Shown piece by piece: positions 34,578 through 47,143 of a stretch of DNA of 64,000 nt. A model generated the notes under the pieces. That model had not been told where the DNA came from. It was given only the letters and a program-made list of their open reading frames with translations, and did not search any database. The stretch spans positions 139,819,118 through 139,883,117 of the forward strand of contig OX465579.1 of NCBI GenBank assembly GCA_950022655.1. Direction: 5' to 3'. Numbering within the stretch: position 1 is the stretch's first letter; the number at the start of each line of letters is the position of its first letter. Source of the stretch: Alentia gelatinosa (taxonomy: Eukaryota > Annelida > Polychaeta > Phyllodocida > Polynoidae). The translations under genes and the position numbers were made by a program.

Positions 34578-34680
34578 AGAAGGAAAGTTCCAGAAATGGG
34601 AAAATATTCTGCAATGTTTCTAGAAATATATTATACAATGAACAGGTTCAAGGGGATTGTTATTTAACATCTACCTAACT

Positions 34681-34700
34681 GCCCCCCCCCCCCCCCCCCC
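34681..34700. repeat. Poly-C tract
   Basis: A run of about 20 C. Confidence 0.95.
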
Positions 34701-35044
34701 TCATATATCATCCTGCTATGTCTTGTTTCAGTACTGTTCCTGTCTCGTCTTTAATTGTGACGGAAGTTCATATTGCGGAGACTGGAATTTCCTATCAGGA
34801 GATATCGTACTTGGGACATTATTTGTCGTGGTAGTCGTAAAGAGGTTTTTCCGTATAATATGTCGAACTTGAAAGATTTGTGTATGCTGCTACGAGTACA
34901 GCAGACAGTCAGCGGTCAGTGAGTTGGTTGTGAGTGGCCGGTTCGGCGGTTTCTTTCAGGTCGGCTGTTTGTTTTTTGTAGAGTAGGTCCATGCACATGA
35001 CATTGGTAACTTGTCAAGGGTGTTCTGGCAATAGTATTTTGTGA

Positions 35045-35990
35045 AACCATGGTTATGGTGACGATTACTAGACCGATGGCACCACGGACCGATGGCACCT
35101 TGACTGATGGCACCTCTTCGGACCGATGGCAACATTTTTCCTAGACCGATGGCACCACTACCTAGACTGATGGCACCACTCACTGAGACTGATGGTAATT
35201 GCCAGGTTATACCGTCTACATTACTTTTCAACTACCAGATATATTATACTCGCATATAGGAGAATTTATGTGATGATTAAAAAAAATATCCGGCTCCGGC
35301 CCCCTCGGCGTTGGCAGCCGGGGTCCCGGCGGGCCACCCGCGGCCCCGGCCGCCTCGGTGATTGCCCCGGCCGCTTCGGTGACGGCCCCGGCCGCCTCGG
35401 TGACGGCTACGGTAGCAGCAGTGGTCTCCTGAAATTAGAAAAAAAACTGTTATTATATGACTTTTGCATTTTCGAACTATATATATCAAGTGGTTCCCAT
35501 GTTCATTCAGGTAAAAAGTGAGTTGGTTTTATTTTGATTTCTCCCTGGGGGTGGTTGTGCTGATTTTTCTTAATATTTCTTGGGCAGATCTTTGAAATAA
35601 ATCTGGGGTCGGGGGCCTAATTTTATTTTACTTTTTCCAGGGGGGGGGGGGCATTTAAGAACAAATTTGGGAGTGGTGCTTATTTCTAATTTTTAATTTC
35701 CTTGGTATTTTTTAAGGATTTATGGGAAGTTTTTAGTGGAACTTTTTTCTGGTACCTAAGTGGAGGGGGGCTGTAAACTGAACTGGCAACCCTGTTATAA
35801 CCTGATTATTACATATTACCTATTGTAAAAATCAAGTGGTCCCCAAGTGAGGTGGTGCCATCAGTCTAGGCAAGTGGTGCCATCAGTCTATGCACGGGTG
35901 CCATCAGTCCAGGTAACACTGAAAAGAGGTGCCATCAGTCCATGTGCCATCGGTCCGTGGTGCCATCGGTCCAGTTACCATGGTGACAAT
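35045..35990. mobile_element. Fold-back element with iteron-like arms
   Basis: The left arm (35045-35195) holds about six copies of GACCGATGGCACC / GACTGATGGCACC. The right arm (35845-35985) holds about six of the inverse (GGTGCCATCAGTC / GGTGCCATCGGTCC). The outermost bases (ACCATGGTTATGGTGAC against GTTACCATGGTGAC) also pair. Long arms made of short tandem repeats are typical of fold-back transposons. The middle has no transposase, only a GC-rich tandem repeat (35325-35415) and a G run near 35640. Confidence 0.65.
35325..35415. repeat. GC-rich ~24-bp tandem repeat
   Basis: About three and a half copies of a unit containing GGCCCCGGCCGCCTCGGTGA, strongly GC-rich in AT-rich surroundings. It lies inside the fold-back element. 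Confidence 0.8.
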
Positions 35991-36007
35991 ACGGGCTAGA
36001 TTTATGA

Positions 36008-36077
36008 GTTGTTTCAGAGAAATTCGTTCTGAACGAGTTCTTTAGAGCGAGTTCAGACCGAATTTCTCCGAAACAAC
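36008..36077. repeat. Hairpin with 27-bp arms
   Basis: Arms 36008-36034 and 36051-36077 pair with two mismatches (GTTGTTTCAGAGAAATTCG...). The apex contains CGAGTTCTTTAGAGCGAG, a CTCG-type apex on minus, as in the composite elements. It lies just outside the fold-back element. Confidence 0.7.
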
Positions 36078-36736
36078 GAATATTTTACTAGGTATGCCGG
36101 TTTCCTTTTCAGAATTCCAGGGACTATCTTTTCTGTTACACATTCTCGCCCTTTCGCATTGATATGCTTGCAATTTAATTCAATTGGTACCGGGAAGAAG
36201 TTACCGAGGGGCGAGATCACCACTCCCAATAAACTTGACGTCATCGAACCCACTTCTATACTGGAATTATATATTTTTCTATTCATTGCATAGTATGATG
36301 ATATAAAAGGTATAAGCGAATTATGCAGAACTCGACGAGCTCCGAGTGCTGATGTCCTGAAAGACAACTGGTGATTGGCTGCACACAGCCTTTGTATTAC
36401 ACCAGGAGAATTCAAGAAAGTACGTGGGTGGTTCTAATTTGACCATAAACTGAGCTATAGCTTCATGGGGGATGCGCTGCTGTGTCTGCCTATGGTGTGG
36501 GGGCGGGGATGGTGGGGTTGGGAGGGGGGGGGGTACTGAGTGCGTGCAAAGGTGATTTTCTAAGATAAAACCTGGTAGGTGTGGTGCCTGTCTGTTCATG
36601 ATAGTCTGAACTGCTGTCCAACACTTGTCTCCGCTGTCCACTGTGGAGCACGGCAGGCAGGTGAAGGCAGTGACTCCAACAAGCTCCGAGCCGCTCTCTT
36701 CACTTTCTCAACAAGAACACTCCATCACTAGAGAGC

Positions 36737-36761
36737 ATGATGTTCTACTCTCTGCTGACAG
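36737..36761 (+). CDS. Possible first coding exon (signal-peptide-like start)
   Basis: ATGATG followed by FYSLLT and CTGACAG|GTAGGT, a good donor, after a GC-richer leader at 36590-36736. Only eight codons, so the call rests on the donor and context. Read-through gives a hydrophobic ORF to 37072 that looks intronic. Confidence 0.2.
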
Positions 36762-37562
36762 GTAGGTTGGTGTCTTTATATTCTCTAATGCATTCTAAAA
36801 TACTTTTGCCATGTTTTTATTTTGTTGTAATTTGTTTAGGTTTAAGTGGTTTGATGCTTTGGAAAGAGTTTCCAAATGAGGAACCACATGTGATACTACA
36901 TGCGTACACTTTTAAAAATTACTTTGTCCTTTTACATTTTACACTACCTGCAACTGGAAAGATCGTAGTCAGGCTTGTGGCACTGGCCATCTTTTTCATA
37001 TTGAGCAAAGATTTAACAACAAAGATATTCGCCTGCTTCTTCCATATTAAGTTTACAAATGAGTACGAATAAGATACGGGATAAATATGACACACAAGGT
37101 ACAAGACAAGACAGATGCATTGGATATTTTGATTTGCTCACTGTTGTCCATGTCTGTAGAATCATATGGTTAGATATGTGTATATCGATATATGTGAGTT
37201 GTAGGTTGGAAACAGTACAATGAAATGAGTTGAATACAAATATCTAGTAATACTCTACGAATACATTATGATAAACGATAAACGAGATGTACCTCATGAT
37301 CGCAGATGGTGCATTGATACATGGCTTGATTTATCATAGTATCATCCTTTAGAATTGATATTTTACCTGTAGATACTAGAAGCAAATAGCATGTTTATCA
37401 TTGATGAATGAGCGTACAATTATAAATGAATTCAGAACAGTTAAAAGGACTTACAACCGGCCTGCCGCGAATCCCGCCCCGCGAACGGAGCAGCGGGACC
37501 AGGCTTTGTCATACATCAGCATTCGCTCGCACTGTGTGCCTCGTGAACATATACAGTTAAAA

Positions 37563-37745
37563 GGTTTGAGTTACATTCAGTCAATGGATAGTTTTCTGTA
37601 ATCCATTTGCACCGAGTAGACTTGCTTTTTCTGCATCTGCCTATCTTGGAACCAAACATATCAAACACCAGTGGGTTTTGAGGTACTTTGGTCTTGAGTG
37701 ATTGGTCATGGTCAGCTGGGCATGCTTCTAAGATCATGAGACACT
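37563..37745 (+). repeat. Dispersed repeat family B, copy 2
   Basis: Matches 8053-8240 in the same orientation. It ends at the left end of the following inverted-repeat element, so one may have inserted beside the other. Confidence 0.6.
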
Positions 37746-37757
37746 GGCTCCTGCTCA

Positions 37758-38065
37758 GGGACCTGTTTCACTAGTCTTGTGACATGTCTGTGACACCATA
37801 CAGACATTGGGGTTGTCTAGTTTCGTGACAACATAAGTAGCTGCCCTTAGGAGAAGACAGACCCCAAACATAAGAATTAGACAAATCTACACATCATGGA
37901 CCTGTTTCACTAGTTTCGTGACAAAAGTGTTAGACAGACATGAAAAGCGGCACCAACAATGCAAGCAAGAACGGACAAAACGAAGTCTAATGTCTAGTTC
38001 TTATGAAACCGGACATACCATCTAGACGCCATCTAGATATGTCACAAACTAGTGAAACAGGTCCC
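37758..38065. mobile_element. MITE with GGGACCTGTTTCACTAGT ends
   Basis: About 308 bases bounded by GGGACCTGTTTCACTAGT and its inverse. An internal near-copy of the left end starts at 37898, so two elements may be nested or fused. No ORF. Confidence 0.75.
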
Positions 38066-39037
38066 TGTTCTCACTATCACCAGAGAACTGGACAGAGACC
38101 ACTTCCCTGCTATCACAGTAAATTGCATGCAGCTAATGAAGGAATGATCCTGATATATTTTAGGTACTCTGAAAATGTCATAATTTTCCGTTGATTATTT
38201 CACATGTTTTCCAGTTTAGAAATGCGTCGCCGATACACAACGATACGCAACGATAGGTTACGTATTTTGTATCGGGAGGTCAAATAGTACCGTATCGGTG
38301 TCTCTCGGGAGCCCGGTGGACACCCACCCCCACCCCACCCCAGACACACATACTTATTAGTATGATTAACATTGTTTCAACTCACATTTACACATCTAGT
38401 ACATGCGAGATACCGAAGGCGATTGAGTAACCACTAGATTGAACATTATGGAGACAAAATATCTGCTTATTTCGGACGTCATTACTGTCATGGTTAGAAA
38501 TCTGGCTAAATGCAAAGTCTAGTGACAGGTGACTGAATTATATTATATGATACATATTATATCATATAATACATATTGTAGATACAGATAGACATATCTC
38601 TCGCCAATGTATAATGGACAATATACTAGGACATGCTTTGTAAAAGAAAATCATCATATATTGCCGTGGGTATCTCAGTGTGTAGTTATAAACTAGGTGT
38701 TATACAATACACCACTAGGGCACCAGTAATTTTAAGAGATACAAATATCATTCGTAATGGTACGAGTACTGCCTTTAATATCATCTAATACTGAAATCCT
38801 GAAATACTACTTTCGAAGCTTTCTTTGATTTAAAGTAACGCTTATCACATTTTTATGAGCAATCAACTTTGCCACGTTCATAAACCTCCCAATCACGCCA
38901 TTCAACTGTAGTTTGTATTATCAAGTACTTCCTGGTGTTTCAAAATGTCAACTCAGCATAAATGTCCATTTTTCCTCAGGTAGGGCACTGGCTTTGAAAT
39001 TAGTAATCCAGCTGGAATGATAAAAGAAAATTAAGGA

Positions 39038-39040
<3 letters not shown>

Positions 39041-39111
<71 letters not shown>
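39041..39111. repeat. (TA)n microsatellite
   Basis: About 70 bases of pure TA. Confidence 0.97.
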
Positions 39112-39112
<1 letters not shown>

Positions 39113-39559
39113 CCCTTTTTTCAGTTTCACCATGTTATAACTCTTTCAATTTTGAAATTAGTCGCTAATTTCATTTTTCATCTTATAGATCCCACTGAGA
39201 GCTACAATGCCATATATAGTTTTACCTGGGTATATATGTATACGAAAAGACGATAAAAATGAAAAACCACCCATTTTTCACTGTTTTATTATTGCCAAAA
39301 CCATGTACACAGACATAAAAGAAATATATACCACATTCACCCCTCCAAACTTGATATAAATCAACCTGCCTCAATGCAAACAACATGTTCTTAGTGAAAA
39401 TTTTGAAAACATTTGTCTTTGAATATTTTTTATATTCACTTTTATCATGGCTAAAATGTACCTCATCTTTCGTCACCATTTTTCTCTATCACATTGAATA
39501 ATGAAAAAATAGTTAACCACTGGTTATTTGGCATGGATTGTATCACTTATGGTGTCTCT

Positions 39560-40795
39560 TTACGTCACCAGCTTTTATGTCTCTGGCAACAAGGAAATGA
39601 TTTTAAATTCAATAGTTTTACCCTCAAACTGAACCTCAATCTTTGTTTCACCCTCACTGATAATTACACCCTCATCACTTGAATTGGAAAGGAGATATTA
39701 GCCTTTAAAATGGCGACGTAAAGATGAGCACTCATCTTTACATCGTCCATTTATATATGTCTCTTGGAACAAAGATTTGAATTTAAATCTAAATGTTTCA
39801 GACTCAAACTCACCTTCAACCAATGTCTCACCCTCACTGATAGTCCTACCCTGCTCATACTAATCAAACATGAGTAATGAACCTTTAAAAGCAGCGACGT
39901 AAAGATGGCTATACATCTTTACGTCGTCCATTTATATATGTCTATGGGAACAAAGATTTAAATTGAAATTTGTTTTTTCAGTCTCAAACCCAATGTCAAC
40001 CTATGTCTCACTCTCACTGATAGTTACGATCTCATCCTATGAATTAGACATGAGATATTAGCCTTTAAAAGATGAGCACTCATCTTTACTTCATCCATTC
40101 ATATATATCTCTTGGAAAAAAAGATTCAAATTTAAATTTGAATGTTTCAGCCTCTAACTCACCTTCAACCTATGTCTCACCCTCACTGATAGTCCTCCCA
40201 TGGTCATACTAATTAAACATGAGATATTAGCCTTTAAAAAACGGCGATGTAAAGATGACTACATATCTTTACGTTGTCCATTTATATATGTCTCTGGGAA
40301 CAAAGATTTAAATTACAGTGATATGAAGTCGCCAAATTATATATGTCTCTGGAAACTAAAATTTAAATTTAAATTTGAATGTTTCAACCTCAAACCCACC
40401 ATTAACCTGTGTCTCACCCTCACTGAGAGTCCAACCCTTGTCTCATGATTTAAATCTAATATATTAGCCTTAAAAAATGGCGACGTAAAGATGAAAAATT
40501 TGTCTTTAAGTCGCCCATTTATTTTTCATGTCTGACTATTTTTAAATCATGTGATGAGGATGGAACTATCAGTGAGGGTGAGACACAGGTTGAGGGTGAG
40601 TCTGGGCCTGAAACTATGAATTTCCAGCTTATGTATTTGCTGCCAGGGACATACATAGGTGGGCGATGTAAAGATGAATAGGGCGATGTAAAGATGAATA
40701 GTCATCTTTACGTCGCCATCTTAAAGTCCAGTATCTCATTTTTAAATAATGTGACCAGGGTGTGACTATCAGTAAGGGTGAGACACAGGTTGACT
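39560..40795. repeat. Satellite-like array, ~180-bp unit, with inverted tail
   Basis: Units marked by CATCTTTACGTCGTCC and a following CCATTTATATATGTCTCT start near 39732, 39912, 40080 and 40262, each with CTCACCCTCACTGATAG later on. From about 40550 the array reads in reverse (AGGGTGAGACACAGGTTGA, GGCGATGTAAAGATGA). It resumes at 41466-41610 after a LINE insertion. Confidence 0.75.
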
Positions 40796-41465
40796 TAAGC
40801 GACTTAAATTCCTTAAATGTTTCGATATTTCTGATAAAACTTGGTTGTGCATTCCAAAGTTTTGATCCATGGTAGTGTAAGGATTTCATGTACGCTGCGC
40901 AGTTTGGTTTAAATGACAATAACACAGGTGCTTCATACTTTCTAGTGGCTAAAACATTTTGTACAACAAAGTAATCAAGCTCACTTCTTTTGTACATAAA
41001 ATTTAGGATATGACTTTCTCTCCTTGATGATAACATTGTAATATTCGCTTGTTTGTGTAAATTTATAATAGGAGTAAACCTGGGAGCTTTCATACAAATT
41101 CTAAGGGCCCTATTTTAACTAATTGTAGTTTCTCCAATAGGTATTGCTGCGTTGTAGCAAAAATAACATCCCTGTAGTCAAGCAGAGGTAATATTACCGT
41201 TTTGTATAATTTTAGGGCAGCATTATTTGGTAAGTAAGACCTCATTCTGGACAATTGATACAGTCTGTAACTAGCATTTTTTACAGTATTTAATATATGT
41301 TGCTAATAGTTGAGTTGTGTATCAAGAATGACTCCAAGGTATTTATACGAAACAACCATAGCCAATTTCATATCATTTATCCAGAGAGATCCATCAAACC
41401 TAGAAATTTTCTTTTTTGTTGTAAATAGCATCGCCTTCGTCTTTTTAATATTTATTGACATTTTA
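40629..41465 (-). pseudogene. LINE fragment (RT thumb to C-terminus) inside the satellite-like array
   Basis: On minus, 41465 down to 41105 encodes MSINIKKTKAML, then SYKYLGVILDTQL, HILNTVKNASYRLYQLSRM, and VILPLLDYRDVIFATTQQ (the region after the RT catalytic site). 41093-40796 continues with RRESHILNFMYKRSEL and YHGSKLWNAQPSFIRNI, the LINE C-terminal pattern. In-frame damage is present (stop near 41300). The true LINE part is about 40796-41465; the last codons of the frame, to 40629, run into array sequence. Confidence 0.75.
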
Positions 41466-41610
41466 TTTTGCACGCGGTGAGGGTGAGTTTAAAACTAAGA
41501 CAATCAAATTTCAATTCAAATCTTTGTTGCTAGAGACATATACAAATAGGCAACGTAAAGATTATTTTTGCATCTTTACGTCGCCCATTTTGTAATGAAA
41601 ATTGAAGAAA

Positions 41611-43653
41611 TATTATGCCCAATTGATATCATTGAAAGATATGATATAGAAAGGGATGATATCTGACTATGCCATACAGCAGTTTTTTATAAGATCTCTG
41701 TATTTTCCTTAACATGATAATAGGGTGGGATTTTTCAAACCTGCTAAATTACCGAAAACAGGGTTATTTAAGGCTAATGTTGTATAGACGATTTAAAAGT
41801 GGCATTTTTTGGTGCATCTTTAGATGATCTTTCATTCTAACATGGGTTTTGTATAGCTCTGAGGAATTTTTCCTTCCGAAAATCAACAAAAACTGTGATT
41901 TTCTAGTGTTTTCACTTTTTTTCAAAATCTTGGAGGCACAATGTTGAGCCAATTGTTTCTAGTAACTTGTTTAAAGCATATGTCATGAGAAGTGTAGACA
42001 ATATAGTTTTGAAAATTGGTTAAAGTTTGAAAAAATATCAAAATTGTAAAATCTATCCAAGACCTTTAAATTTTTCAACTGAGAGCCCCATAGAGCATGT
42101 TGTCCGACACCCCAATTATGAGAGGATTGTACTAATGAGATATACAATGAGAAATGAATTTTTCTTTATTGTAAAATGTTGACCAATATCCTGACTGTGA
42201 GACCTGAAAGTTTCAACACAATCAGATTATCCATTCTGATATTAAAACATTGTGATTCCATGGTGATATTTTTTCAAAAAAATGGGCTGTTGGACAATAC
42301 ACCTGTTAAAAGATGTATAGAAGAAATAATAATCATAATAGAATAACAAATACCCCTGTATATGTTAAGTATCCCTACCACTTATGAATAACCAGTTTAC
42401 TTTTTTCCTAAATAAAGAAATGTACTTCTTGTGGTTAAAAAACTGAAGATGTGTTGTCCGACACCCCGGGGTGTCGGACAACATGCTCAGAAAAAAGTCA
42501 TGAATTTGGGGTTGTTTCTTATCAGTAATTGAGTGGTTTGCTTTGAAAAACGAAGATTTTTATCACTTGATTAAGAATATAAAGGATTATAGCCACAAAT
42601 ATTATTTTGTCCATTGTTTTGAGTGATTTAAAAACGTGTTGTCCGACACCCCTTGTGTTGTCCGACACCCCTGTGTGGTCCAACACCTAAATATGCTCAT
42701 AGCTTTTGTTTCATATCTAATATGTGATAGAGATGTTTTGGGTCAAATATAACATATGTCACCATATAATATCAGTTTTTCTCAAATTATAACCTTTTAT
42801 AAAGTTCCTTGAAATTTCAAATATTTTATGGGGGTGGACAACATGGAGTATTTTACACAATTTCAAAAGGCTCTAAAATCTGAACCAGTTGTCTGATTTT
42901 GTTGGAATAATGTTTTTCTGGAAGGTACTTAGTAGGAGTCTAATATAAAATATAAAAAGAAGTATTATTCTAAAATTATTTTTTGAGTGTAAAATCCCAG
43001 GACGAAAGCGTAATTTAGCAGGTTTAAAAAATCTGACCCAATAATTGACAGAAATCCTTATGATTAATATGCTAAATTAGATTCTTAACCCACGTATACA
43101 TTCTCCATTTTCTCAGCTAAAAATCAAAGAATTAGAAAAATTCTTTTTGCCTCATAGAGGAAAGCACTTATATGTGAAATATAAGTTATGTTGAGTGTAA
43201 TATAAATAGATATGAATATCATTTCACCTATTCTAAAATATATGGCAATGTAAAGATAAAATTAAGGGGTGTTCAAATTCAAATGACTCTCATGAGATAA
43301 CCAAATGAGATATCTTGTAGCAAATTCTTCCGAATATGGACAAATTTTTAAAAAAAAAATTCAAATCAGTTTCTTTATTGGGTCTAGCACAAGTACAACA
43401 GATCGTTGATGATATTCATGATTTAACAGTTCAGTATACCCAATAAAGTGGCAGAGCCTCAATTGGCATAGCAATTGTTTTTCATGGCTTAGCCATACTA
43501 TGTTAACAGTAAACACTTGTTGCAGGAAATACTAAGTCTTCGTTATTAGCTGGAATGTCTGTGCTAATACATACATTGTTTAGAGATGTGTTACAAAGTA
43601 CAAAAAACATACATGAGCAGTATTTCAAGTATCTCCTAACGCAGGTGCAAAAT
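41611..43653. other. AT-rich DNA with a recurring 16-mer, no gene seen
   Basis: No supported exon. The only structure is the TGTTGTCCGACACCCC set described separately. Confidence 0.4.
42098..42671. repeat. Four copies of TGTTGTCCGACACCCC, one with a perfect inverse
   Basis: Copies at 42098-42113, 42452-42467, 42637-42652 and 42656-42671. The second is immediately followed by its exact inverse, giving a perfect 32-bp palindrome (42452-42483). Partial forms lie near 42290, 42687 and 42835. Confidence 0.85.
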
Positions 43654-44484
43654 TTAATCCGTAACATAAGGAGTAGAATCCAGATTTGTAAATATTTTCA
43701 ATTTGGTAAGCGACTTAAATTCCTTAAATGTTTCGATATTTCTGATAAAACTTGGTTGTGCATTCCAAAGTTTTGATCCATGTAAGTTATCCATATTCTG
43801 TTGTAACAAATTATAAAGGTGTTAATTTGATCTACCATGTAAATAAAGCACTGTATCGTCAGCGTACATTAAAATTTTTGAATTTTGCACAGTTTTAACC
43901 ACATCATTAATATAAATTAAAGATAGAAGAGGGCCCAAGATCGAACCTTGAGGGACACTGTGAACCACAGTAGATGAGTCAGACAGTGTACCATTAGCTC
44001 TTACTTTGGATATGCAATTTGAAAGATAATTTTTAAACCAGGCTAAATTTAGATCTCTAATTCCATAGTATGATAATTTCCTTAATAGAATACTGTGGTT
44101 CATGGTGTCGAAAGCCTTCATGAAATCAATGTAAATGGCAATTGTGTCTTTGCCTACGTTTCTTGCAATTAAAATTTCATCAATAAAGTTTGCCACTGCT
44201 TGGGTCGTAGAATATCCTTTTCGAAAATCAAATTGTTGAGGGGTCAGGATGTTGTTATCACACAGAAAACTATATAAATTTTGGTGCACAATTTTTTCCA
44301 TAATTTTTCCAATGGCAGGCAATAAAGATATTGGTCTTAAATTTGTGACCTTTGACGGGTCACCACCTTTCGGGATGGGAACTATAGTTGAGATTTTCCA
44401 AGTACTAGGAATACAAGAAGAACTGAATATACAATTAAATAATTCAACAAATACATATGTACAGTTTAAGATAATACTCCACAA
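43654..44484 (-). pseudogene. LINE with RT domain and internal deletion
   Basis: On minus: STWKISTIVPIPKGG and NLRPISLLPAIGKIMEKI, DIEVNY-free standard spacing, then IYIDFMKAFDTMNHSILL (catalytic A region), SVPQGSILGPLLSLIYIND, and MYADDTVLYLHG (the YADD active site): a Jockey/CR1/L2-type reverse transcriptase. After LYLHGRSN the frame stops and, 40 bases on, the sequence jumps to the LINE C-terminus (SKLWNAQPSFI ... FKEFKSLTKLKIF, stop at 43654-43656). The thumb region present in the fragment at 40629-41465 is deleted. 43707-43782 is identical over 76 bases to 40796-40871, so both are copies of one young family. Confidence 0.85.
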
Positions 44485-45128
44485 AATGCATTTGAAAAAA
44501 GGTTGTCAAAAACAGAGGTTCCTCCCATTTCATGAGAACGGGTCATATGTCACTATATAACTTATTATATATATATAAATTAATTAACCGCCTAACCTCG
44601 AAGGACTCGACAAGTCTAGTTCAAGTATATTATACGCATCAGCTGGTTGTCGGGTGCGTGTATCTAGGTTACGGGGTCACCAAGGTCTCGCGTGACGTGA
44701 CGTTCTCCGCAACGGTTATTCCGCTGCCTCAAATCAACAACACGAGTCGTGTTTTAAGTCTTACCTTTAGGCTTAGCCTATTTTATGTATCGATCTAAAT
44801 GTTCAGGTTTATTGTAAATGTGTTAATAAACCCATGTTTATATATATTTACCGCCATCCCTGTTTCGTGTTCAATCCATTCACCTATTTAGTATAGGTTA
44901 ATATTATTTATATATATATATATATATGTAGTTTTTTCCATTTAAAAATAATGTCCGTATGTTCACTTGAACAGTCATAAAGAATTGAAAGTAACTCACA
45001 ATTCAAGAGACTATATTGCCTTGACTTTATTTAAACATGTATGTTGCAAATGACGCCATGTGAAGTGTGGCGATCATGCTGCCGTTTACACAAAAGGCCC
45101 TCTTCCCCCATCTGATTTGTATATTCAG

Positions 45129-45299
45129 GTCAATCACTGCCATTACGACTATAGGCCCTGTATTTTAGCCACGACCATTGTTGTGGGCGACATGTTTTTG
45201 CTGTCAGTGTACTACAGACGCAACATATTAGGGGTTCGGCCAATTATCGCCGCTCTACGACACGCAGGGCAGTGTGAGGTGTGCTATAGTCACGACAAA
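45129..45299 (+). CDS. Candidate internal exon, Cys-rich, unrecognised
   Basis: TGTATATTCAG acceptor, 57 codons open in phase 0 (VNHCHYDYRPCILATTIVVG, then LLSVYYRRNILGV, then GQCEVCYSHDK), then GACAAAT|GTAAGG as a possible donor. One short hydrophobic stretch and four Cys. No family recognised; a single exon without partners in view. Confidence 0.3.
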
Positions 45300-45403
45300 T
45301 GTAAGGTCACATGGGTAAAGTTGTCCCCCAAACTCTCGTAGCCCTAAGACATCTAAGGATATGTTGTACCGAACGCAGAAATTCCCTACCCATTGGAAGT
45401 AAG

Positions 45404-45775
45404 CAATGAAACTTTATCACCAGTTAGGGAAAGATATAACCTATAATCCCTACAAATATGAAGGAGAACGGCTACCCCGATCCGCCGATATTGGCGTTTG
45501 AATTTTGTCATAGTAAACGTCTGCTCTGGTGGCCAGTGTACGCAAGCGGTCTCTAATTTATGCGGCGACCTTGACATTTGCAGCACTTGTTCCTGTTTTT
45601 GCGTTTAACTGGTTCGCGGATATACCGGACGTGGGATTCCACTCACTTCCCGTAGGACTTAAGTCATGAAACTTTAACACGAGTAAGGGAAACATATATA
45701 ACCTATAATCCCTCCAAATGTGAAGAACATCGGCCATCCCAATCTGCTGATATTCGCATTCGAATTTGAAACATT
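45404..45775. repeat. Direct repeats (~110 bp) of a dispersed family
   Basis: 45404-45510 and 45660-45775 share ATGAAACTTTA, ATAACCTATAATCCCT, CAAAT(A/G)TGAAG and CGATATT-like strings. A third relative is near 23650-23770. Confidence 0.6.
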
Positions 45776-46539
45776 GGGCTAATCGATTAATCGATAGCAG
45801 ACTCTCCCCGTCTATATCTCACTTTCAAATATTCGAAGAACAACTTGACAAAGCTATTAAGATTGCACCAGCTAAACTAAAGTAAGTGAAGAATATATTT
45901 AACAGGAAACATGTTTTAGAAGTATTCTATACTTGTCCTTGCGGGCAACACTTTTAGCGCCGATATCTCATTGCGCGCTACGACACCGTCTATAGGACAG
46001 CGGCCATCTTTTGTCTTGCAAATGTGTGATTGGCTCTGCGATCTTAGGCCTGCGACATTCACAATGTTGTGACTAAAAAACAGGACCCTGGAATACTTGT
46101 TGTTCGTATAACTGTATTCGAGCATTATCATGTATGCATTGTTTCCACCGGACCACGAAACCCCCACCGAATACTACAAAAGTCGGTCTACTTGCCCACG
46201 AAAAGGGCACCGATTATAGATATAGTGTACAAGAGTCAAATTCATTAGTACCAGCAACCCCAAAGCACAGACCCTGTTTTCACTTGATGACCGATTATTT
46301 GTTCCAGGTCCACGGATCAATCAATACATATAGGACCTGACAAGCCTGAAGAAAACATTTCGTTGGTACAAATATTCGGTCGGTAGGCCATATTGCTTAA
46401 TGTGGGAGACCAAAATCGTTGACCATTTCTGCTATAATCTGCCGATAATATCTCCTAGAGCATATAAGGCTACTGCTGAATTTCACCTCAATATCATTAC
46501 CGTTATTGTATATATATATATATATATTCTGTGGAAAAA

Positions 46540-46960
46540 TGATTCCCTGGCCTTCAGATCTGTGCTCGCTTCCTCTTGGAGGTGTGGAGCTGTTCACTGG
46601 AGGTGGAAAATTTTTTTTATCCACCTGCTATATAAAAGTGACAGAAAATCACTGTCATGCCATCTAGTGGAAAACAACAGAACCACCAGAATGGCCACCA
46701 GGTGACTGGATTCAGTGCTAACACACCAAGAACCAGCTACCTCAAGCCTAAGACAGAAGAGAGGCACCTTCTGATTGGATCAGAAGCTTTCCCGCCTCTC
46801 TTTGTCTCGGTCTTGACCAATAAGAATGCAGGATTGGACCCATGTGACTCCACACAACCAATAAGGAAAGGGTTGACAACAGACATTAACATTTTTTCCT
46901 CAGTCTGAACCTGACAGGGAAGAGAGTCTAGTCACATACCAGCAGTCGCTGAAGCGATCA
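46540..46960 (+). other. CCAAT-rich segment resembling the Penelope-like flank
   Basis: ATTGGATC, GACCAATAAG and ACCAATAAGG follow a GCCATCTAGTGG segment, and the block ends CAGTCGCTGAAGCGATCACGTCGAC. The organisation parallels 28735-29060. No coding region supported. Confidence 0.3.
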
Positions 46961-47143
46961 CGTCGACATTTATATATATATATTCACTTATATATTGCAT
47001 CAAACTACCTTTCTTCCAGACATGAATTGGTAACGTTATATAATTTGTCAGAATGCCTGTTAATCAGAGGTCAATTGGGGTACCGTGTTTCCGTATAATA
47101 ATAGAACAAGATAATTACTACACATTATCTGTTCTCATTTCAG

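Noticed and set aside
36737..37072. A 111-residue hydrophobic membrane protein
   Set aside because: A strong GTAGGT donor follows codon 8, and the rest is Phe/Leu-rich AT sequence typical of intron read-through.
38948..39133. ORF with repeated Ile-Tyr
   Set aside because: It is a translation of the (TA)n microsatellite.
42452..42483. A transcription terminator hairpin
   Set aside because: It is a perfect palindrome without a U-tract in eukaryotic intergenic DNA; it is better explained with the 16-mer set.
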